Positions 15,603-27,354 of a stretch of 64,000 nt of DNA are shown piece after piece. Each line of letters opens with the position of its first letter. Positions within the stretch are counted from its first letter, which is position 1. The translations under genes and the position numbers were made by a program. The DNA is taken from the NCBI RefSeq assembly GCF_000003815.2, contig NC_049981.1, positions 12,245,625 through 12,309,624 of the forward strand, written 5' to 3'. Source of the stretch: Branchiostoma floridae (taxonomy: Eukaryota; Chordata; Leptocardii; Amphioxiformes; Branchiostomatidae). The notes under the pieces were generated by a model. The model was not told the DNA's origin and ran no database searches. It saw nothing but the letters and a program-made list of their open reading frames with translations.

Positions 15603-18346
15603 GTATATGTGTATGTGTATTTTGCCAACAGCATGACTCAAGACGTGGATGATATTTGGTATTCAGGTAGGTGTCAGCAAAACAAAGGATAAGTCTGTAC
15701 TCCTAGCGACTTTCTAAGGGCCCACAGAAACACAGTAATGGTAAACTTCAACACACAGGTAGTCCCGGACAGGAAGCGGATGACGTAGGGCTCCCTGTGG
15801 AAGATGTCTCCCGGGTCGCTGTAGTGGTAGTCTCCTACCGGAGTCAGCTGTCGGTCGTTCCTTGAGGGACAAACAGTAACAATCCTTGGCATCCTAATGG
15901 TTCCGTTGTTTCAATATATTCAAATTCAAAGACTTTCCTTTGACCTTACATTACCCCTCAATACTTCATCACGACTGAATAACGACTTTAAGTATGACAA
16001 AAGGTGAAGTGTACTGTTGTAACAAACGCCACTTGTTTTACCTGTCTATAATGTTTCCATTTTTCAAACCTAAAATCGCTATTTGGCACATTTTAATGAG
16101 AACGAGCCATTTCCGATAGAATCCATCATGGCTTGGTCAACACTGCATCAGGACATCTTTTTATGCACAACAGTTGTAAATTGTACAAGATCATCATTAA
16201 CATGCATTGGCATAATACCGGTCATAAGCCTTATACCGGTCGATTAAAAAATAGTGGAACTTAAAGAGATCTACACATGCAACAATAGTTATTTCTGAGG
16301 TATGCACACTTCAGACATCTAGGTGTCCAATACATAAGAATAATACAATAATCGAAGACAACAAGGCCAAAAGTTTTCAGGTCATTTTCGGGGCAGGCGA
16401 GCTCGTCGTGGGACAAACACACTGTCACGTTCATCGCCAGATTTGTAGATAATAATCACATGTGCTCACGGCAAAAGACGAGCATGATTCAACAGCAATC
16501 TTGAATTTCTTTTGGTGACCTACAACTCGTGTAAAAGTGTGAGGAACCGTTGCATTATCGCCCGGCTGAATGGGTCAAATTGAACGTACGCCGCCATTTT
16601 CCCGCCATTTTTAATGCTACGGCCAGCAGTAAAGTTTTACGTCATAGCGGTTGTGACGGACCAAAATTAAATGAAAATTCTTGTCAGTATACGCCCATTT
16701 TCTCATGACTTTTTGTATGCTCATGCAGATTTTTGTTTTGTGCAACTACTAACAGGAAAGAAAGGAACAACAGAGGATGTATAAAGGTACATAGCGGCAG
16801 TTAATTGTGCCGTGTTTCGTTCGGCCGGTATAGTGCACCCCCTTCCAACCACGCGCCCGTTCTCCGTGCAATGCATTCCGCGGTGTGTTCCAATTACGAT
16901 ATTATGTTTTTAGCAGGACCAGAGAGACAAAATAATTTACACAGAAGAAGTGGCAAAGGTAAGCTGTAACAGCAACATGTAACTGGAGAAAATGATGCGT
17001 TGATCATTTGCCAAATTAGCATTGCTTGAGAAATTGCAGTAAACCGACCGGTATTATGCCAATGGATGTTACATACACAAACGCGTTCTGTCGAAGTGCT
17101 ACCTACTGCACGTATATATGTACCCACCTATAGAGAATGGCATACTGTTCCATGTAGTAGGACGACCTCCCAAGACGGTCACTCAACAGCATGGAGTAGA
17201 CGTTACCAGTACGGCTGGAGTTGGAAGGAGAATTGATAGATTGTTTTTTTAAGAGTTTGCTCAGTGCATGGCCACATGGGCCACTTTTGGACACGGAAGT
17301 AACGCTCAATGGAAGCGCATCCCCTCTCCCTAAGGCAGAGCCATCAAGTTTGGGCAAACTCTAGATCTACTAACTGACTCAACAGGCGAGGCTAGGGTTA
17401 CAAGGCTGTTAGGGAAATTCTCAACCCCATGCGAATTCAGGTCGGAATGGTTCTGATCCACCCATACCGGGAAGGGGCCCTAAATCTCTTTTCGTGGGGT
17501 GGGGTGGGCTCTTTTAAGTGCTCTACTCGAAAAGAAACTTGATAGATATTTGTTTCTAAAGCAACAAACTCCTGAAGTTGAGAACCAAGAATCCATCCTA
17601 CCAACAGACTGCTAAACTAGTTAAGGAAGTGAAGAAAACTTACGCATTGAGCTGGTCCAGGAAACTGTAGATGGCGGTGAACGTGTTGTCCCGAATTTCC
17701 TGAATCAGCAAGATGTCATAACGCTCTGCGATCTGGGATAATGGTTGGGAAAAGTATGTAAACCATTGAAAATGCACCAGGTAAATCTGTCTGTTATTCT
17801 GTGTCTTTGTCTATCTCTCTGTCTTTCACTGTCGTCTTCTCACGCGCTCACGTTGACACACACACAAACACCCACAGAAAGAGACATACACACAGACATT
17901 TGTTTCTACATTACTTAGATCGTCATATCGCCGAACAACCTTCGATGCAAAAAAATGAAGCAAAATCAATATGATGATTTTGGGTACCGTAGCAGTATTT
18001 TTGGTACCTTCCTGGATATAGATTGAAACTGGTTTTATGGATTGTGTTATTTCTGGTAAAGATGGTATCAAAACTTTACCCCACAGCGAAGATCGAAAAC
18101 TTTCTTCACGTTATTTTGTGTTGACGGACTCTTGTTGTGTCAGGGGCCCCTCTATATGCATGGTAAATGACTATTTTTCACAAATCTATGACTATTACGT
18201 ACCTGTAGCAGAATCTCCACCACTTCAGGCTTGGACATCTTACTCCTGCCGAAAGTCTTCACATTGAAGGCGCCGATTTTCAGCGCAGAGCAGGTGCCAG
18301 CAAGGGCCAAAATCCCGAGGGCCAAAAATGCCAAACCGAACTTCAT
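14038..18346 (-). CDS. Secreted DNase I-like endonuclease, gene A (seven exons)
   Basis: DNase I family nuclease cutting double-stranded DNA, predicted to be secreted. Exons in reading order: 18203-18346, 17644-17732, 17128-17214, 15757-15860, 14986-15253, 14478-14568, 14038-14085; 831 nt in frame, 276 aa, close to the usual 280. Signal peptide MKFGLAFLALGILALAGTCS, then LKIGAFNVKTFG. Catalytic residues: Glu in QE(I/V)RD, Glu in YMEQYA, His in VPLHADP, Asp-Asn in FGDLNADCSYV, Asp in EADTT and the second His in SDHWPVE. The structural pair CSYV/THCAY is kept; the small CxxC loop of vertebrate DNase I is absent, as in DNase1L proteins. The Arg following THCAYD is Gln here (codon split by intron 5). 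The exon 4 donor is a weak GTGTGT. Confidence 0.88.
15518..15598 (+). repeat. (GT)n microsatellite
   Basis: Long GT run with two interruptions in the intron between exons 4 and 5 of DNase gene A. Confidence 0.97.
16198..17071. mobile_element. Inverted-repeat-bounded segment in intron 3 of DNase gene A
   Basis: TAACATGCATTGGCATAATACCGGTC at the left is matched by its complement at 17046-17071 with one mismatch, including a perfect 18-bp core (ATTGGCATAATACCGGTC). The arms are 822 bp apart. No coding region lies between them. A MITE-like insertion is likely, but no clear target duplication beyond CAT is visible. Confidence 0.5.
17440..17525. repeat. Dispersed repeat fragment (shared with 19510-19590)
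   Basis: CACCCATACCGGGA ... TTTCG ... GTGGGCTCTTTTA resembles the stretch at 19510-19590 (CACACCGGGATGG ... GTGGGTTCTTTTA). Two related copies near each other indicate an interspersed repeat; the class is not known. Confidence 0.4.
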
Positions 18347-18401
18347 TGTCCTGGTTTGCCTCTTACCACAGTAGGGACAAACTGCCGACTAGAGGTTCGT
18401 G

Positions 18402-18433
18402 GACAATTTATATATCCGACAATTTATATATCC
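18402..18433 (-). promoter_or_regulatory. Duplicated TATA-containing 16-mer upstream of DNase gene A
   Basis: GACAATTTATATATCC occurs twice in perfect tandem; on the coding strand each gives GGATATATAAATTGTC with a TATATAA box. It lies 56-87 bp upstream of the start codon, a plausible core promoter position. Confidence 0.6.
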
Positions 18434-21200
18434 ACTCTGATAAAATATAGCCGCGCGCTAGCAGAAGGATAGGAAGTCATAAATTCCTTTAGAACAAACA
18501 TGACACTTCAAAACTATTATTGCCAATCGATGTTTGGGAAATAACCATGTGTTATATAATAACAAGGGCTATTCACCTGTTTATAGGATATTTGCTAAAT
18601 CAATGTACCTGTACCTAGTGGTACCAGTTATTGTGCGCTATCCATTTTGTCCACTTCGGCTCATGTCAATATTGTTGTCATGCCTTGATCACGTGCATTT
18701 CACGTGCCACTCAGTAAGAGCGGGATTGGCTGCTCAAAATACTTTTCTAATGTCTGTTAACAGCTGAACAAATAAATAAATAGAATAGTTTTCTGAAACC
18801 GCATTGTCAAGCGTTTGGTTAAACGTAGTGACTTTCCTATAATACTTATTAATTTTTTCGTTTGTTTGTAGAATATTTTGGAAATTCTATGTGATTTTTT
18901 TAAGTATAGGAAATCTCACGATCTTTACAATACTCCAGGCATTTAAGACTGTACGTGAAAAAGATAACCATATCGAAGCATTGCATCAGACGAAAGGAAG
19001 GTAAGCAATAAATTTTGATTGCCAATAATCCCTTAAACAAGCACGGAAGTAGTCAATTGACCTACTTAGCGAACCTACTAACATTTAAATCGTCCTTAAC
19101 CCTCTTTGACTGAACGTTTACATTAAAGAAATACAGTTAGAGTGACCTTTCCACGCATTGAGCCAAGGATGCTGTTATAAACTCCACCCACTGGACATCC
19201 TATTGGTTGCTGTTATTATTCCGTGTCTTTGTACATGTACCTGCCCCAAACCACGTTAGAGAGGTCTCCAAACTTCACCTTTTGGCCAGGACGGATTCGA
19301 GCATATCAAAATACCCCGAAACACCTCTATTATTATTCTGTTATTATGTTGTTATTGGGTGGGCCGACTCCTCTTTCTTCGCAACCAGGGGCGGTATTGG
19401 GGGGAGCTTACAATAGTCGGGGATAAATCGCACGGATCTGGAGCGGCTGCCATTCGTCACTAACTTAGGTGACCTCAATACAGCAAGCGCCCCAGGTGCG
19501 GCCATAGGACTATAGGTTTTGACCCACTCACACCGGGATGGACTCCAACACTTTTCGATAAGTGTGGTGGGTTCTTTTACATGCTCGATGTGTGGCTCTT
19601 CTCAAACACGGGACCTCCATTTAACGTCCTATCCTAGGGACGGCGCTAACTGAAGCTAGGTACTCATTGTCACCTGAGTGAAGTAAAGAAAGTCGTTTAA
19701 AGTGCCTTTCTTAAGGACACAGGACCTCTGGGTTATACATCGAATAACCTGTCACTTGCGCCACACAACCCCACAGTCCCCTATGCTCTTTCCGTTACGC
19801 TGTAACGGCCCAGCGCACGCACTCTGCATGGGGCCGACCCCTAGCCTACATAGAAGATATTGGGGATCCCATTTCAGCACTTTGGACATAACCAGTGGAA
19901 GCACAGCCGCAGCTGAGCGCTCTTTTGGGCCCGGGGTACGCGGGCTCAGTGCCGAAAGCGTTTATGGACCCCTATTTCTGCAGCATCTCCGGCGGGCGGA
20001 CCCCCACTTTACTCCGGCCATGGCCTAGAGTGGCGCGGAGACGCCATACCGTGTCGAGCTCGGACAGAGTTTAGGGACCCTCATTTCATTATTTCATTAC
20101 CGCGGACATAGTCCGACGACTTATCTTCATTGTACTCCGCCCGTGCCCTAGAGACGCCTATTTCAGCACCAAGGACATCGCCCGCTGACGAACACCCTCA
20201 TTTTACTCCAAATAATAGTAACGGTAAGGTGACGCCCTAACAAGCTCGGGCAGAGTTTAGGGATCGGCCGTGAGCGGACCGCCACTTTACTCCGGCCACT
20301 GCGGACTAGGGAAACGTATTGCCAACATGATAATTGTACAACTATGTTTGATAATACTACTAATAGTGAATAGTGAAGGTACTAAAGTATGTTACGTCCT
20401 TGGGTGTATGGGTAACATATAAAGGTGCCAGGACTTACAATATAGATATTCTATGTAAGATTTATCCACAAATGCCTTTGCTGATATAGGTTATCATGTC
20501 ATATATTGGAAAAAAAGTTAAAGAATTTTGTTCAGAGTAAAGTAATTAGATCTGTATAATAATGTTAGGGAGTAGGGGTTCATAGGACATTTGTTATTGT
20601 GCATGACGATATAACAAATTACTAGTATAGCCTTAGATAAAGAACTAATTTTGTATAAAAACTGTTTTATACCTTGTCGTGATATTATAGAATAGTGAAA
20701 AGATGTTCACTGCCTTGTTATGTATAAAGTGCAGGTAATAAGTATGTATCAGAGAAAAATGGACAGAAAAATAGCTCGGTGATGTCTTGAGTTCACCGCA
20801 AACATAAAGAGTGACGAAAGCATGTGAGACACAGACCTTTTGCTCAGTTTTAATTTGGTTTAATATTTTTATGACAGTAATTCATATTTCATCTCTCACT
20901 GACGGTGTGAACTCGCAGGCATGGCAGCGGAGGTAGTTCTGAAATGTAAAAACAAAGATTTTAAAACTCCATAATCGTATAGATAAAGTAAGCTTCAGCC
21001 GTCTTCTTTTAAATAAAATAATAGGGTTTACAATTTTAAGGTAAATACCAAGTCATTGAAATTTTGACAGCCACCACTTCGATTGCTTACCTATCGTCAT
21101 GACAGCACTCAAGCATATGATGCTAGTTTTATAATACATATGTATAGTAAGATATGAATACCTTGGCTTCTCTGCAGATGGTCTGAGGGGAGATGTGTCA
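18434..21200. other. Intergenic region between the DNase genes
   Basis: 18434-19400 shows nothing recognisable. 19510-19590 holds a dispersed repeat fragment. About 19840-20320 is a degenerate GC-richer tandem repeat in which phrases like CAGAGTTTAGGGA, CCCACTTTACTCCGGCCA and TATTTCAGCACC recur at roughly 150-200 bp. 20330-21200 is AT-rich with no convincing gene; the 3' UTR of DNase gene B probably lies at its right end. Confidence 0.5.
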
Positions 21201-24200
21201 CTACCAGACTGCAATGTCCATCTCCACAGGCCAGTGGTCACTCACATCCTCGGCCTGTGGTCATCAGTACGACTTTTATTACATATCCGGCACAGTGATG
21301 TTTCAAAATATTCATTTGACGTTATCTTGACAAAGGGTTCTTTTAAACAATGGGTTTTGAGCGAAGATCGGGCTATTAATGTGAAATCTCTTTTTCACCT
21401 CCAACTCCGAGAATACGTTTTCGTGTGTTCAGACCTAAAACTCAAGATTCATATGTAACGTTATTTGTTTGAATTTTGCCATGTTGACCGTTATCAAAGT
21501 CTTAAAGTAAAATGACGATTTTGATCCCCTAGCAGTATTTGTAGGTACTGCAACACTACAGGAAGACACACCCTTCCTGAAAGCAGTGTGTTTAAGTCCA
21601 AGGGTGTCCCCGCCCAATTCCCAAGGACGCCTAATGGAAGGCAGATAACTGGAAAGGATTATAAGGAAAGAGGGAAAGACAGGGATACAAATGTCTGTGA
21701 TGGCATCAAGAAATTCACAAAAACTCTAACATTAAATGTTTCATTCAGCTATGAAATCGTTTATTTATTCTCACCTCTGACTGGGTAAGGCGATATTCAG
21801 ACTTGTAGTCAAAGACGCTGTAGCTCACAACAGACGCCTGGAGCTGGGAACCTGCAACAACCAGCCTGGAAACATAATGTCAAAGCGGCATTTCTTGTTA
21901 TTCCTGTATCGTAACGTCATACCATGGCATTTTAAAAATATTTTGTGGGTGTGTTCGCTTCATCTAAAGTGTGTACTGAACATTAAATTCATATCTTTTA
22001 TGCGCTTCTTTGAGGAAGACTTACTGGGGATAACTTCATTTTTTTCAAGTCAGTTCATAGCTTGTAGTCCATAGGTTGTACATATATCTAAGGGAAAAAG
22101 TAAATGATTTTGAAAGAAAAATAGTGCCGCAGCGTGTTGCCTTCTCGTCTGCCCATTCCCGCCCGGACCTTGCACCACCCCAAAACGAAGGGTGTGCGCC
22201 GAGTTCTGGAGCGGAAGAGTATAGCAGAGGTGGTGACACGAGTACAATAAAAAGTATGATGCGAATTGCGTACCGGTCATAAGCACAGTGGGTGCTCTTG
22301 ACGGTCGTGTCAGCCTCGTTCCCGATCAGCCATTCGAATCGGTTGTCCGTCCAGATTCGAATGTTCGACCAATCAGAGGCGCCCACGTAGCTGCAGTCTG
22401 CGTTGAGATCTCCCATGATGATGACGTTTTGGACCCCCCAGCGCGACACGACGTCCTGGTACACGGTGAACAGTTCGTTGTTCTCCGCCACTGCGTCACT
22501 AGGGGCGGCGTGCATGGGGATCAGCACGAAGTCGTCGGTTACTGAAAATAGATTTGCAAAAGATATTCAAGTTTTCCCCTTTTCCAAGGCTCTGCGATAT
22601 GAAATTAAATGAGCGCGTCGGATATAAGAAGATGTTCTGCTAGTGCGTGTACCATTGAACGCACAGGACGGCCAGCTTGTCAAGCTCAAGTACCATGCAC
22701 ATCTTACTCCGTTAATGTTATGATAACATCGTAAAATAAATTTATTTTGAATTTATGCATCAGGAGAAACAGCTAGAAGTTTTCATAAGCCTTATGTATC
22801 CTTGATCCATCCAAGTATTACATATATTGATCTAACGTTACCTGTATTTCCCGACATGAACCGGACGATGTAGGGCTCCCTGGCAAAAATGTCCTCCGAG
22901 TCTTCGTAGTGATAGTCGCCGGCGAGAACCAGATCCCGGTCGTTCCTGTAACGAGCGTACGAAATGGTTCTGTTTTCGGTGCTTTAAATGTATGGAGTAA
23001 CAAAAAAATAAAACATCTTGTAAAGGATTGCGCTTCATTAGTCTAACCCTAGCCTTACAATGATAATTCTTAGTCGGCTGGTGCAGCAGATGTAAAGACT
23101 AGTTAGTAACCTAGCGGACCAACTACAAGCCTTGTTCACGATAAACTCACGATCATTGTGATGTGGCAGGGGTACACAAGTTAAGTATAATTTTGGTCAA
23201 AGCTTTCTAAATGAGTCGTTATATAGAACGGCTGACAAGTCTAATTTCAAAGCAGATATTAGCCCAAGCCCTGCAGTTGAGTGTGTTTGAACAGCGTCTG
23301 TTCTTATATTACGTGACTACTCTAAACCACTTCTTTAACACATTAACGTGAGCTAAGAAATTTGTCCTAGCATCTACACATGTACTTGAAGATGACGTCA
23401 CCCACCTCCAGAGAAAGGCGTACTGTTCCATGTATGTAGACCTTCCCAGACGGTCACTCAGAACCATGGAGTAGTCATTTCCGCGGCGGCTGGAGGTCAA
23501 AGGTCAAATATGATAGGTGAATTTAAAAAAAAAAAAACTTCTCCAGTAGTATAGGTTGAAAAAAGTCGCTAGACGTGGACGTTTAGTCGGGAAAACTGAG
23601 TTCACGGTTATCATTTTTATTTCATGAACCATCGATCAGCTGCCAAGGTAGTCGTCGTCAACTGAGGTGAAGCGTGATACTCATTTTATGTAGACAATTG
23701 TGGTGCAATATGACTTCCCTACGGCCCACATTTTCAGCAAAACACATCGGGCCAGCCCTACTTTTAATGAAAACTTTAACGTGTAGAAGTTTACACTGGG
23801 TGAACGCCCAATACAATTCTTGGGAACAGTCACAGCTGATCCATACTTATGTGTTTATAAATATCTATCACAAAACATCATAAAGATCAATAAAGATATA
23901 TTGTTTTATTGCTACTTGAACCAAGCACGTCCGTTATAGCATCTGCTATGGCATATTCATGGCACTTCAATTCGTTGTTCTGAGAGTTTCTTCCACGTAC
24001 ACAGCTGTTAAGCTGAGGGCACAATCCGCCGTACGTGCAAATACGTCTACGTGCCAAAACGTGGGCAATCTTTTGGGATCCGTAAGTGGTAAATACCGAC
24101 TCCGTACGAACTCGTAGGGAATCCGACGGATTTTGGAGCACGCAGACACGCCGTAGAACTTTACGTGCAGGCAAATCTTTGTATGCCGTCGGACTGCGGA

Positions 24201-25554
24201 TTCGCCCCCCGTACGTGCCAGTACGGGCGACGCGCCTGCCCTGTACAGCCTGAACGTTTTCAGAAATACGTGGCGGACGTGGCCTCCCGAATAAACGTAC
24301 GGACAAATTGCACGTACGGCGGGTTGTGCCCTTATTAGCTTTAAAATAGCGGAGCAGGGTGGGAGGGGGGCACGATAGAGAAAACTTACGCATTGAGCTG
24401 GTCCAGGAAACTGTAGATGGCGGTAAACGTGCTGTCCCGAATCTCCTGGATCAGCAAGATGTCATAACGCTCTGCAATCTGTAATGGTAGGAAACAGATT
24501 ATGTTTGTGAGACGAAAGGTGTAACGTAACAGGAGGAGTAGGTGTTTAATTTGCAATTGGAGGGAAACAAATTGAATACATGTACCTGTAACAGGTCAAC
24601 TCTGTCAGAAATAGCCTACCACAGGGGTGCCAATTGCACAACATACATGTACATCTGGCGACGGTGCATTAAAGTGGTTCTATTTTCTTCTTACTTAAAT
24701 ACGTAAGATATTTACATATGACATAACAAAATACCGCAAACCCTTAGTATTAGACTAGAATGTACGTAAGACCAGAAAATGACCAAAAAGCACGCCGTAG
24801 TTTTCCATAGCCTATAGCTAAAACTCACTAGCCGGATAAAATGGCGGGCAAGTCAACCGGCAATTCAAGACGATCTCACGACAAAACAAAGTCGCGTTCT
24901 ACGACATGTCGGTTTTAAACAAAATATACGGTACCATAAAAACCCCTTCAACTTTTGCAATCACCTAAAAGGGGGAAGTCTTAAACGTTAAAGGTACAAT
25001 ACTAAGAACTAATGTACTTTATGAATACCAGTAAAGACGTATACTACTAATAAATAAATACAGAAAATCACATCGATAACTACAATAAATTGCGGCAGGG
25101 ATTTATAACATTGTTTCGTTTTTTTTTCGCAGGGTTGTATATAGATTCATTTGAAATTCATTGGTAGATGTATGAATATGGCATGATGATATCACATTGT
25201 ATAACCCTGTATTTGTATGTGGTAATAATGTATCAGTCTTGCATGCAAAATGTTGTAATAATTTTCGTCGGTCTTTTACCATACGTTGACGTATATGGCC
25301 CCACGAACTTGATTAAAAATATGACGTCGACATGTTAGACAACATTATGATAATGAGATCGTCATATATCTGACCAACATCACTGACGACAAAACAACAC
25401 TTGAACTTACCTGGAGAAGTATCTCAACGACGTCAGGCTTAGACATCTTCGTCCTGCCGAAAGTCTGCACATTGAAGGCGCCGATTTTCAGCGCAGAGCA
25501 GGCTCCAGAAAGGGCTAAGACCCCGAGGGCAAAAAATGCCAAACCGCACTTCAT
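21201..25554 (-). CDS. Secreted DNase I-like endonuclease, gene B (seven exons)
   Basis: Tandem paralogue of gene A on the same strand. Exons: 25411-25554, 24390-24478, 23406-23489, 22842-22945, 22274-22541, 21775-21865, 21201-21254; 834 nt in frame, 277 aa. Five exons match gene A in length; exon 3 is one codon shorter and the last exon two codons longer (ending MDIAVW). Signal peptide MKCGLAFFALGVLALSGACS. All active-site residues are visible: IQEIRD, YMEQYAF, IPMHAAP, MGDLNADCSYV, EADTT, SDHWPVE; the Arg after THCAYD is kept. No basic C-terminal tail is seen. A role in extracellular DNA digestion (nutrition or defence) is inferred from the family. Confidence 0.9.
24017..24331. mobile_element. 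315-bp MITE in intron 2 of DNase gene B
   Basis: Terminal inverted repeats of about 28 bp: GGGCACAATCCGCCGTACGT at the left and the near complement ending CGGCGGGTTGTGCCC at the right. The interior is dense in CGTACG and ACGTGC words. The 168-codon minus-strand frame across it is a repeat artefact. Confidence 0.7.
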
Positions 25555-25632
25555 TGTCCTGCCTTGCTTCAGAATCTGTCCTTCAACGGTTAGCAGTCAC
25601 AGATGAATAGATGAAGGAAAAGTGTCAGAGAA

Positions 25633-25638
25633 TTTATA
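25633..25638 (-). promoter_or_regulatory. TATA box candidate of DNase gene B
   Basis: On the coding strand GGGGTATAAATTC, about 80 bp upstream of the start codon at 25554. The spacing is similar to the TATA motif of gene A. Confidence 0.55.
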
Positions 25639-25849
25639 CCCCATCTCCCGTACTGATATGAAAATATTTGAGTGTTTGGAAAAGGAAATGTTGCCGTAAT
25701 AAACGTTCTCACAGAGCAAAGATGGCACTTGAAAGTTGTTATTTCCTGTAATTGTTTGGGAAAGTACCCAGGTGTTACCGCGTGCACAGCCACCTGAATG
25801 TTATGCCAAAAAGCAGTTACTCAAGCAACTGGATATGATTTTGAAAACG

Positions 25850-25891
25850 GTCAGACGTTTCAGATAGCACCCACTATCTTTCGTCAGTGAC
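25850..25891 (-). ncRNA. Hammerhead ribozyme-like motif of a Penelope-like element
   Basis: On the minus strand: stem I strand GTCA, core CTGACGA, stem II AGATAG/CTATCT with a six-base loop, core GAAAC, cleavage triplet GTC, then TGAC closing stem I. This matches the CUGANGA...GAAA...UH layout of compact type I hammerheads known in Penelope-like retroelements. The following 40 bases look like the remaining tail of the element. Stem III is almost absent, so activity is uncertain. Confidence 0.6.
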
Positions 25892-27354
25892 ACTGAAGTG
25901 ATCTGGGAGAAACTGGTCTTTTATATCCTAACTATGTAAAGAGTTGAAGATAATTTTGGATGTCCAATAGGAAGCGAAGCTAAGACAAGGTTGATGCAAA
26001 TGAGTCAATTAGCTCCTGTTATTTGGTTTAATTTACTGGATGTTATTTCCTCAGGTATGCGTCAAGTAGTTGCACAAGTCAGGTTATAGATCATTTATGT
26101 AAAGCTTGATTCTAATTTTGTGTTGACCAGCCGTTTTATCATAGCCGTACATATATAATGTTTTCCAACCGCGTACACATTGAAGTGTAGTACTTCCGTC
26201 TATAGCTAGAATCGAGTCCCAAAGTTAATTATTATCGTAATAATAAAGACATTGAAATAAAAGGACAAAATCCCTTTGCAAGTCTTGCTTGATGTCCTCA
26301 TTACAGAAAATTACGATTTGAAAATTTATCGCGGCGGCGAGGACTGGTACTGCAGGTTAGGTTTAGATGGGTACGTCACTGCGAAACAGTCACACAATAA
26401 AGTTAACATTTATAAGTTGCAAAAAAAGAAAGAAAGGACTTTTAGTTTCAGGCTTTAACTTTTATTTTAACCATCTGCATCTATAAACCTAATGGCTAGT
26501 GCCAGATTACGGGGAAATTAATACGTTGTGAAGTCTAAAATGAAAGAGTAAAACTGTCTCAATTAGATTAAAAACACCGAAACACGAGTAAGAAACATGT
26601 AGGATTTTACTGTACTTTTATTGACAGGAAAATATATACAAAGAGTTTGATAAGCTTAATAACCTCAATTATAATTCTCTATCAAACCTATTGATATTCT
26701 CTATCATACTTTGTGTGTACGAAAAGGGCAAATGACTGTCTAATGTACAAACATTGCTAGCGTGTCTATTTACAACTATACTCTCAGTCTATGTTTACTT
26801 TTAAAAATGTCATGTCTCCCTCAGTGACTTAGCACTTTGAGAGCGGCTTGGGAACTACAACACAAAAACCATATGGAATCATAATACAATCAAACACCAG
26901 TAACAACAACATATTTCCAAATATTCTATGTACATTAAGTTCAATACATACGATTCAAATCTTTTACATACTTGTATTTACAAAGATAAATAAAAGTTGA
27001 ACACTATGCATGTTTTACAATATCATCATCATCATACATTCGGTTTACACCGGTGAGTATTATTACATAATGTCTTTCCAATATCATTTGTCATTCATGT
27101 CTTCCAATATTATGCTTCTAAAATTATCGTAAATATAACCAAAAAAACAGAGACATGTTCACTAATCGCAATCGGCACTGCCTACACGTTTCCTACTTTG
27201 TCTATATCTATTCTAGCCACATCTGTTTATTGAAGAACAAACGTGCTTATAAGATAACCGTTTCTTTCTATTTTCTTGGTAAAAATCAATAAAAAGGTCT
27301 AATCACATCAAATACTTAGCATTGAGAAGTTCTATATTGAACTGCGGCCTAGAT
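25892..27354. other. Intergenic region, DNase gene B to the PKD1-like gene
   Basis: No gene seen. From about 26600 to 27354 the sequence resembles 56400-57540 in short blocks (for example CATGTCTCC...CTTAGCACTTT), so it is probably the 3' UTR or flank shared by the two PKD1-like genes. 25892-26600 shows no recognisable feature. Confidence 0.5.

Noticed and set aside
23887-24393. 168-codon minus-strand frame
   Set aside because: Spans the CGTACG-rich MITE and runs into DNase exon 2 out of frame; no family resemblance.
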